NCBI RefSeq assembly: GCF_016056305.1
Contig: NZ_JAECZC010000002.1
Coordinates: forward strand, 203,934 to 267,933
Length of the DNA: 64,000 nt
Direction: 5' to 3'
DNA from: Amazonocrinis nigriterrae CENA67
Lineage (GTDB): Bacteria > Cyanobacteriota > Cyanobacteriia > Cyanobacteriales > Nostocaceae
Part shown: positions 52,230-58,440 of the stretch, piece after piece
Position numbering within the stretch: the first letter of the stretch is position 1
Layout: every line of letters begins with the position of its first letter
The notes under the pieces: model-generated
Told to the model about the DNA's origin: nothing
The model's database searches: none
What the model saw: only the letters and a program-made list of their open reading frames with translations
Made by a program: the position numbers and the translations under genes

Positions 52230-52793
52230 ATGGTTCAACTAAGCGAACGTCCAGGTACAAAAAAAATCACTAACTTGCACGATAAGTTCCTCTACAAAAT
52301 TGGGGCTATCTACGATGCTGAAATTCGCTTTTTGGAAGGACAGCAGTTAAGCTGGCAGTATTCTCAACATCAACAGTTGAAGTCCTTGATTGAAACCCAT
52401 ATTCGGGAAACTGAGCAACAAATTAAGAATCTAGAGCAGGTTTTTAGCACTTTGGGGCAGCAACCACAACGGGTCAATTGTGATGTGGCAGCTGGTCTAA
52501 TTAGTGATGGTCAAAAATTAGTATTACTGGCTAGCGATAATCCAACAATTGTAGATTTGGCACTAGCAGGGGAACAGGCGAAAGTCGAACAGTTAGAGAT
52601 TGTCACCTATCGTGACTTGATTAAGAATGCTGAGGTTTTGGGGCAGAACCAGGTTGTGCAACTGCTACAGCAAAACTTGCAACAGGAAGAGCAGACCGCT
52701 CAAAAACTTGAGCAACTTAAGCCACAGCTAATTCAAGAGGCACAGTCCGCTCAAGGTTCATCTACAGCTTCATCTCATAAGAAGTCTCGCTAA
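52230..52793 (+). CDS. YciE/YciF (DUF892) ferritin-like protein
   Basis: A 187-residue four-helix protein. HDKFLYKIGAIYDAEIRFLE, IETHIRETEQQIKNLEQVFS, DLALAGEQAKVEQLEIVTYR and LGQNQVVQLLQQNLQQEEQT contain the Glu/His positions of the DUF892 ferritin-like family. The C-terminal 20 residues are a Ser/Ala/Lys-rich tail. The ATG has AGGAGAA eight bases upstream. Members are often stress-induced. Their enzymatic role is not established. A terminator-like hairpin follows 50 bp after the stop. Confidence 0.87.
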   Translation: MVQLSERPGTKKITNLHDKFLYKIGAIYDAEIRFLEGQQLSWQYSQHQQLKSLIETHIRETEQQIKNLEQVFSTLGQQPQRVNCDVAAGLISDGQKLVLLASDNPTIVDLALAGEQAKVEQLEIVTYRDLIKNAEVLGQNQVVQLLQQNLQQEEQTAQKLEQLKPQLIQEAQSAQGSSTASSHKKSR

Positions 52794-52842
52794 TCCGTCT
52801 GGAAGCAGAATGTTAGTTCAAATTAATTAGTCAGCCACAGAT

Positions 52843-52870
52843 GTTAAGCTGTGGCTTTTCTTGTGAAAGT
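52843..52870 (+). terminator. Rho-independent terminator after the DUF892 gene
   Basis: AGCCACAG (52843-52850) pairs with CTGTGGCT (52859-52866) over an eight-base loop, followed by TTTC. Confidence 0.75.
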
Positions 52871-53125
52871 TTTCATAATAGGCTTCCTGGCATGAGTCGG
52901 GAAATTGCGATCGCAAACACACAGACGTTTCTAGAGTAAGGCTCTAAGGCTTTATTTCTACCATTGTCCACACAACCGAAATCTTAACTCTATAGATAGA
53001 CAGATATATACGTAGTCAGAGAGAAAGAATACTTTCAACGAACAAGGTAAGATTTGCCTGAATCCTAATAATTGCTGTGCTTTTCGGATTTAATACAGTC
53101 TCAAAATAGCAATATTGTCGCAAAA

Positions 53126-53155
53126 AAACCCCGATTGTTCAGCGGGGTTTTTTTT
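53126..53155 (+). terminator. Strong orphan terminator
   Basis: AAACCCCG (53126-53133) pairs with CGGGGTTT (53143-53150) over a nine-base loop and is followed by a run of T's. A run of A's precedes it, so it could work on either strand. No gene ends close by. Confidence 0.75.
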
Positions 53156-53656
53156 GGAGGTTCGCACCTGCTGCGATCGCTATTTACTCTTGCTAAAATT
53201 TATTTAGATGCAACAAAAGTTATAAATTTACAAACAAACTACATCTACCATATTAAAAAAGCCACAGGCAACGACACGAGTAGCTTTCAAAAAGTGTTTT
53301 TTGCCTGTAAGCAAAATTTTATGTTAGCTATTTACTGAATTTTTTATCTACTAGTAAAGTGATTATTTTAACTTATAAAATGATCAAATTATTTATTTAA
53401 GTATACTAAATAGAAAATTTATAAGTATATTTACGCAAGAAATAGCTGATTAGACTTTTTAAGCTTACTAAATAAATAACATCTCACGGATACTTTAGAT
53501 GAATAACTCACTTACTTAAATCTCTAAAGTAAGTAATGACGAACCTATAGCAAGTAGCTAGACTGTAGTTCCAAAGAGATTCCCGATAGGTAAAGAGCTG
53601 AAGTTGTAAGACGCCAATTTTTTATAAAAGGCCAGAGTTCAGTATTTCACTCAAAT

Positions 53657-53686
53657 AAACCGTAGCAGTCCAACTACGGTTTTTTT
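53657..53686 (+). terminator. Strong orphan terminator
   Basis: AAACCGTAG (53657-53665) pairs with CTACGGTTT (53674-53682) with eight bases between and a T-run after. The next coding start is 146 bp downstream. Confidence 0.75.
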
Positions 53687-53831
53687 GTGGGGAAAAAATC
53701 CAAAGCTCTTACTACTCACTGCTTGACAATACCACTTGGAGTTACCCGTGGTGCGATTTCAGAATCACTTTGTAAAGCAAGCATCTTATGAGTTACAGTG
53801 AGCTAAGGAAATTTTCGCGTGCTAAAAAACA

Positions 53832-54632
53832 ATGGCAATAGATGTTTGTTTAGCTGGTGCGACAGGGTGGGTAGGACGTTCCTTAGTCAAAGCGATTGAC
53901 GCTGAACAAGACTTGAATCTTGTAGGTGCAATTTCCAGAACTCATGCTGGCAAGAAATTGGCTGATGTAATCATCGAGACATCATCAGATGTAATCATTA
54001 GTAGTTCTGTTAAAGAAGCTTTAATTAAAAAGTGTGATGTTTTAGTTGATTACACTAAACCAAATGTAGTTAAAAGCAACGTCCTAGAAGCTATTGAGAA
54101 TGGTATTCATGTAGTCATTGGTACTTCTGGACTTACAGATGAAGACTTCGTGGAAATCAATGAACAGGCAATTAAGCATCAAGTAGGAGTTTTAGCAGCT
54201 GGTAACTTTGCAATTACAGCAGTGCTTCTGCAACGTTTTGCCGAGTTAGCAGCCAAGTACACCAGCATTTGGGAAATTATAGATTACGCTTCTGAAAAGA
54301 AAGTAGATGCTCCCAGTGGGACAGCTAGGGAACTTGCTTCCCGACTAGGGCGAGTTAAACAGCCAATTCCATACAATCCCATAGAAAAAACTCAAGGTGC
54401 AAAAGAAAGTAGAGGCGCAACACTCAATGGGACACAAGTGCATTCGTTGCGTTTACCTGGTTACACTTTAGCGGTGGAAGCAATTTTTGGTCTGGGAGAA
54501 GAAAAGCTAATAATTCGACATGAAGCAGGAAGTAGTGCAGAACCTTATGTCAAAGGAACTTTATTAGCTATTGGCCAAGTGAGTTCTTTCGTAGGATTGA
54601 AACGGGGTCTGGATAGTGTTATGGAATTGTAG
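53832..54632 (+). CDS. DapB-like reductase lacking the catalytic histidine pair
   Basis: A 266-residue dihydrodipicolinate-reductase fold protein. The N-terminus IDVCLAGATGWVGRSLVKAI binds NAD(P)H, VVIGTSGLTDED and LAAGNFAITAVLL match the hinge and the APNFS region, and KKVDAPSGTARELA is the substrate loop (Pro161-Ser162-Gly163-Thr164). In E. coli DapB the residues before this are HHRHK. Here the aligned stretch is ASEKK (Ala153, Ser154), so the general acid His is absent although the Lys is kept. It may have a different substrate or be a paralogue of a true DapB elsewhere. It converges on the FAD-enzyme remnant. Confidence 0.8.
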   Translation: MAIDVCLAGATGWVGRSLVKAIDAEQDLNLVGAISRTHAGKKLADVIIETSSDVIISSSVKEALIKKCDVLVDYTKPNVVKSNVLEAIENGIHVVIGTSGLTDEDFVEINEQAIKHQVGVLAAGNFAITAVLLQRFAELAAKYTSIWEIIDYASEKKVDAPSGTARELASRLGRVKQPIPYNPIEKTQGAKESRGATLNGTQVHSLRLPGYTLAVEAIFGLGEEKLIIRHEAGSSAEPYVKGTLLAIGQVSSFVGLKRGLDSVMEL

Positions 54633-54641
54633 GTGGGTTGT

Positions 54642-54700
54642 TAGTTGTCAGTTGTCAGTTGTCAGTTGTCAGTTGTCCCAATTCCCAATTCCCAATTCCC
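54642..54700. repeat. STRR-type heptamer arrays (GTTGTCA then CCAATTC)
   Basis: About five GTTGTCA heptamers followed by three CCAATTC heptamers lie just after the DapB-like stop codon. The minus-strand FAD-enzyme fragment reads into them. Confidence 0.85.
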
Positions 54701-55471
54701 TTTTATATCTGCGGTTGAGATTATGTTGCGTTCTAAACACCAGCGAATTAAGTAGAGGGCTTCTGACTCACCTATTTGCTGCTGATGTAATTGCTCGATT
54801 AAGCTGGTAGTCGCCAGTGGTTTAGTGCAATAGTCTCGCATGGTCAACAGGTCAAAGTTTCCTAGCCAGCGTACTATGTCACCATCAGGCAAAGCGATCG
54901 CTTCTGTGCATTTTATCAACCCATTGATATAAAGTCCTGTCATCTTGGTTTGTCCAGTGTAATAAACTCTAGATGGCAGGGCAGTATTATTAAAAGATGG
55001 TTTTGCTGGGTTCGTAGCTAGAGGCTGATTGCTAGATAAAGAATTGATATTTGATAAATGTCGTAACTTTTCCGCGTTTACCAGTTCCAGGTAATACTGA
55101 GTCGCATAATTTGCATCTGCTGGTGAATCTCGCCAGGTGCGAACCACAGCAGCAGCAGCTAAAGCACTTGATAGAGCAAAACGGATTCCCTGTCCGGCAA
55201 TGGGGCTGTATGCTAGTGCTGCATCTCCCACAGCCAGCCTGCGACCTTGAATAGGTGCTTGTGCCCACTGTGGAGAAACTGGTCTTCGTTCTACTAAGTG
55301 GAACTGCGTAGCTTTAAGACACAAATTTTCTTGAATTAGCTCTTGAACCTGCTCAAAATTAGTTTGGTACGGACTAACAACCCCAACTGTCATGGTATCA
55401 GGCAAACCAAGACGATAAGCCCAACCGCCTGAAAATTGAGCTATGCGCCCACGCAGTTGCTCAACCAGCCG
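54662..55471 (-). pseudogene. FAD-dependent monooxygenase/halogenase-like, 5'-truncated remnant
   Basis: The minus-strand frame is open from 55471 to 54662 with no ATG near its beginning. A TAA (55472-55474) lies directly before the first homologous codons (RLVEQLRGRIAQFSGGWAYR). The product is only the C-terminal half of a flavin monooxygenase of the LodB/QhpG/tryptophan-halogenase type: GRRLAVGDAALAYSPIAGQG is the second FAD-binding motif, followed by IRFALSSALAAAAVVRTW. The N-terminal GxGxxG half is missing, so it cannot bind FAD properly. Its last residues (GNWELGIGTTDN) are encoded by heptamer repeats, so the 3' end is replaced too. Confidence 0.75.
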
Positions 55472-55512
55472 TTAGTCCTTGGCACGCCGACCAAGAACCA
55501 TCTGCCATCTCT

Positions 55513-56004
55513 TTGAATTTAGCCCAATCTTGTAACTTGACATGTAGCTATTGTTATGCTGATGAAGGGCGATTTGGTGGACGGCAACGTTTGATGTCGG
55601 TGGAAGTAGCGTTAACAACAATCAAGCGACTGATTGAGCAGGCACAGAAACGACGAGTCACCATTGGTTTTATTGGCGGTGAGCCATTTCTGAATCGAGC
55701 CACACTCTACCGCAGTGTGGAATATGCCAATGAACTGGCGGCTCGTCGCGGCATCTCGGTAGGTTTTTCTGTCACCACCAATGGAACTCTACTTACTGAG
55801 TCTGATATACAACTGCTGCGGGACAATGCTTTTGCTGTGTCCGTGAGCATTGATGGCGGTGCGAATGTGCATGATTTACACCGTACAGACAACCGTGGTC
55901 AAGGCAGCTTTGCTACAGTTGTGCAGGATCTTTCCCCCTTACTGGCAGATCCGGGACAAGCGAGGATCGCAGCACGTTGTACAGTGACTCGCACCGACTT
56001 GTGA
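55513..56004 (+). pseudogene. Radical SAM enzyme, N-terminal core only, 5'-truncated, ended by an in-frame TGA
   Basis: Encodes the catalytic core of a radical SAM protein: LAQSCNLTCSYCYADEGRFG has the CxxxCxxC iron-sulfur motif, GFIGGEPFLNRATL the GGEP SAM-binding motif, and TNGTLLTESDIQLLRDNAFA plus SVSIDGGANVHDLHRTD the following strands. The frame is open upstream to 55363 but has no ATG. Only TTG (55513) is available, and that lies within conserved sequence, so the original start is lost. The frame ends at TGA 56002-56004 and continues in the same frame after it. Such enzymes of the SPASM/peptide-maturase kind modify peptides or cofactors. Confidence 0.75.
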
Positions 56005-56529
56005 GTTTTGGAAAGAGTTGCAGCCCTGAGTGCCATCGGGTTTCAAGAAATTGGCGTTAGTCCTTTGGATGGTCTAATAGTCTGGCGTTTGGTGCGTTCT
56101 TTAGAGCCTGGTTTAGTGAAAATCAAACTTTGGCAACGCCAAGCAGGCGGTGAAGGCAATCCGCCATCCAGCGCTGAACTTGAACTGAATGGGTGGCGTC
56201 GGGTTTTTATTGATTCTCAAAGCGGCGTTATCAAACAAGTCTATCGACCTGGAGAGTTAACTCAGAGTCTTTGTTCTCCTTGGCAGCACGATTTCCGTGA
56301 CTGTGCTTGTTTTTATTGGGCTTCCAATCACCCGGATATCGTTTTAGGCGAAGATACTCTGGGTGAACCGACACTACCATCTGGTGCTTCAGCCGACCCC
56401 GAACGGGCGAATACACCCATTGATTGGCTGCGATCGGATCGTTCCCTAGGCGGTCGTGCTGGTGCTTTGGGGACTCCCCAACAAAACCGCCCCTTCCAAA
56501 TGGATCACTACGAGATTAGCCAACGCTGA
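56005..56529 (+). pseudogene. Same-frame continuation: radical SAM end fused to a LodA-like segment, ended by a second TGA
   Basis: Starts one codon after the first TGA with VLERVAALSAIGFQEIGVSP, typical radical SAM C-terminal sequence. After about 20 residues it changes to VWRLVRSLEPGLVKIKLWQR, then a segment with YRPGELTQSLCSPWQHDF, then CACFYWASNHPDIV. This last part recalls the conserved PWQ-D-x-C-YW-RPD region of LodA-type (CTQ) oxidases and their ferritin-fused relatives. I infer an internal deletion joining two genes near 56070. The frame ends at TGA 56527-56529, followed in frame by the ferritin-like part. Confidence 0.65.
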
Positions 56530-56544
56530 CAAGAGTTAGCTGTT

Positions 56545-57414
56545 GTGCTTGGGGGTAAAGAAATCTCGCAGATATATCGACCACCAGCACCTGATAATGC
56601 TAATCCATACAAAAATCCAGAGGTGCTAGCAGCTAAGTTGTATGATTTGGCTGGTTTAGAACATGTTCTGTGCTTGGAGTACCTTTACGCCCTTTACTCT
56701 TTAGTTGCTCCTGAAGAGGCAGATGTGAACATCTGGCCAACACTCCGCAATGACTTAACTTTCGTCAGTCACGAGTTGTTGTTGGTAGCTGTGAGTGAAA
56801 TGCGTCACCTGCGTTGGGTGAATCAGTTGCTTTGGGAACTCGACCACGCAGGACTGACGACAAAAGCCTATGGCCCGGCTTTAGAAGTTGCTGATCGTAT
56901 TCCTGTGGGTAACGGTCGTACTCGTCCCCGACAACTACGTCCTCTCAATAGAAAAGCCTTGGCTGACTTTATCGCCGTGGAAGCCCCCAGTGGTGGTATT
57001 GATGGTCAGTATTCACGGGTATTGGCGACACTGGGTCAGCCCCAATATCCAGACACTCTCTATCAACTGGCTGGGCGAATCATTGCCGATGGTATGGAGC
57101 ATTTTAGCAAGTTCCGCGAAATCGAAACGGTACTCCGTATTTATCAAGATGGGTCGTCGGCTAATGGCGCTAGACCAGCATACCTGAGAAATATTACGCC
57201 TGCGCCTAGTGATCATCCAGATGCTAAAGAAGCCTTGGATGGCTACCACAGACTTCTCGGCTACTTAAAAGCAGCTTATGCAAAAGGAGATATGGAAGAT
57301 GCCAACAATATTGTCTCTGCACGTCAAGAAATGATCAACTTACAAGCGATCGCCAAAAAGCTGGCGACTCAAGGATTTGGCATTCCATTTTTCGAGCCTC
57401 ACCCCAGTGAGTGA
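56545..57414 (+). CDS. Ferritin-like domain protein (VioB/iminophenyl-pyruvate dimer synthase family), probably part of a broken gene
   Basis: 289 residues from GTG 56545, in the same frame as the two preceding fragments. A ferritin-like diiron bundle is visible: LEHVLCLEYLYALYSLV (Glu39, His40, Glu45), SHELLLVAVSEMRHLRWVNQ (Glu77, Glu85, His88), and DGMEHFSKFREIETVLR. The pattern fits the PF12902 ferritin-like family found in VioB and related tailoring proteins. No good ribosome site precedes the GTG, so this domain may be untranslated or expressed only by readthrough. The domain itself looks intact. The DNA ends cleanly with TGA at 57412-57414. Confidence 0.65.
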   Translation: MLGGKEISQIYRPPAPDNANPYKNPEVLAAKLYDLAGLEHVLCLEYLYALYSLVAPEEADVNIWPTLRNDLTFVSHELLLVAVSEMRHLRWVNQLLWELDHAGLTTKAYGPALEVADRIPVGNGRTRPRQLRPLNRKALADFIAVEAPSGGIDGQYSRVLATLGQPQYPDTLYQLAGRIIADGMEHFSKFREIETVLRIYQDGSSANGARPAYLRNITPAPSDHPDAKEALDGYHRLLGYLKAAYAKGDMEDANNIVSARQEMINLQAIAKKLATQGFGIPFFEPHPSE

Positions 57415-57439
57415 AGTAGATCGCTAATACCAAATTCAC

Positions 57440-57467
57440 GTAGGAGCAATTCATGAATTGCTCCTAC
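57440..57467. repeat. 28-bp perfect palindrome (GTAGGAGC family)
   Basis: GTAGGAGCAATTCA is followed by its exact reverse complement TGAATTGCTCCTAC. It has the same length and the same outer pattern (GTAGG-GC) as the palindrome at 38863. Confidence 0.85.
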
Positions 57468-57528
57468 AGCGTGTAATTTCACGTAATATCAAGTTCGGCT
57501 AATTACTTACGATATAGTCGGTTTGCCT

Positions 57529-57594
57529 GGTAATAGGTAATAGGTAATGGGTGATGACTAATAGTAAAATCCAATTCCCAATTCCCAATTCCCG
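57529..57594. repeat. STRR-type heptamer arrays (GGTAATA and CCAATTC)
   Basis: Three GGTAATA-like heptamers, a short spacer and three CCAATTC heptamers. The CCAATTC unit is the same as at 54676-54700. Confidence 0.8.
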
Positions 57595-57640
57595 ACCTCC
57601 ACAGGTATCATAAGTGTTTAAACGGACATGATATAAATCC

Positions 57641-57785
57641 AGGACTTACGCAACTGACACATATATTTTCTGCGATGGCAGTCAATAGTCAAGAGTACTG
57701 GGTCAAAAAACCTTGATTTTTGGACTATTGACTTTTGACCATTGACAACCCACACGAAAAAAATATGACAATGCGCGTAAGTCCT
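57641..57785. mobile_element. MITE-like element, ~145 bp, 11-bp terminal inverted repeats
   Basis: AGGACTTACGC at 57641-57651 and its exact reverse complement GCGTAAGTCCT at 57775-57785 frame a 123-bp non-coding middle. I recall AGGACTTACGCA as a recurrent end sequence of small mobile elements in Nostoc-type genomes. GGACTTACG also appears near 52168. No target-site duplication is clear. Confidence 0.65.
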
Positions 57786-58114
57786 AAAATCCTAACTGTG
57801 AATTTCAATCATATTTATTTTTCTCATCTTTGCTTGAGTGCAAAAATAATTTACTTCATAGAAAAATTAATATTAATAGTATTAATTAAGTAGTTATACC
57901 ATACTAATTATTACTTATCAGATAAATTAAAAAACAAAATATTTCTATGTATTGTCCTCGATGTAGTCATTGATTTAAAGTCGCTAATATTTAATATAGA
58001 GCCTGAACTATGGCTCACTCCGGTGGAGATAAATATCCATGCATCTCCAGAAAACATTAGTGATTAACCAACTAAAAGTAGGTAAATTAGTGTATAAATT
58101 ATACCATTTTATAT

Positions 58115-58195
58115 TTTAGATTTTGGATTGAAAAAGGATTAGTAGCTAAGCTTTTGGATAATCCATCTGTCGTAATCATTGTTCAAATTGGTATC
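58115..58195 (+). repeat. Dispersed ~90-bp repeat, copy C
   Basis: Begins TTTAGATTTTGGATTG and ends CATTGTTCAAATTGGTAT, with GGATAATCCATCTGTCGTAA near the end. It has the same block order and orientation as copies A and B. Confidence 0.7.
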
Positions 58196-58313
58196 ATTTT
58201 ATTTCACTGGTCTAATGCAGGAGCAGTTAGTTTCTGTATTGCGATTTGATTATACCAGCTTTAACCGATTGAAAAAATGAACACACTAAACCTTCATTAA
58301 TATAGAATTAACA

Positions 58314-58356
58314 AAATATTATCGAATTTCTATTTAATAGAAATTCGATAATATTT
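58314..58356. promoter_or_regulatory. Perfect 21-bp inverted repeat upstream of the kinase gene
   Basis: Two exact 21-base arms meet around a single T at 58335 (inner sequence GAATTTCTATT-T-AATAGAAATTC). It ends 84 bp before the start codon of the response regulator-kinase. The single-base centre suits a dimeric DNA-binding protein or a cruciform better than a terminator. Confidence 0.5.
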
Positions 58357-58440
58357 AAGTTTGATAAGCAACTTAATTTCTTATATTTTGAAGTATAAAT
58401 ATACTTTTTAAACTGGGTTATAAGCTGATAAAAAAAAGAT

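Larger units (their letters stand above)
52794..53831. other. 1-kb intergenic region with three terminator-like hairpins
   Basis: No credible coding gene. Besides the DUF892 terminator there are two more strong hairpins with T-runs at 53126-53155 and 53657-53686, each with 250-500 bp of unassigned sequence in front. That spacing suggests that one or two untranslated RNAs may end here. Confidence 0.5.
57415..58440. other. 1-kb intergenic region with repeats and an operator-like palindrome
   Basis: Holds the 28-bp palindrome (57440-57467), heptamer arrays (57529-57594), a MITE-like element (57641-57785), dispersed repeat copy C (58115-58195) and a 43-bp inverted repeat (58314-58356) before the kinase gene. 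No coding gene is supported. Confidence 0.7.

Noticed and set aside
53072-53338. Plus-strand ORF of 88 codons
   Set aside because: A strong terminator hairpin lies inside it and the product looks random.
56002-56529. Selenocysteine at the two in-frame TGA codons
   Set aside because: No convincing hairpin follows either TGA, the genes also lack their 5' ends, and selenoproteins are not expected in this group. Nonsense mutation is simpler.
57948-57976. Short zinc-ribbon-like frame (MYCPRCSH then stop)
   Set aside because: Only eight codons before a TGA. Could be a transposase scrap but too short to support.
57955-58070. tRNA or riboswitch in the spacer upstream of the kinase
   Set aside because: No cloverleaf, T-loop or known aptamer pattern. 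Only a weak GGAGAT/ATCTCC pairing.
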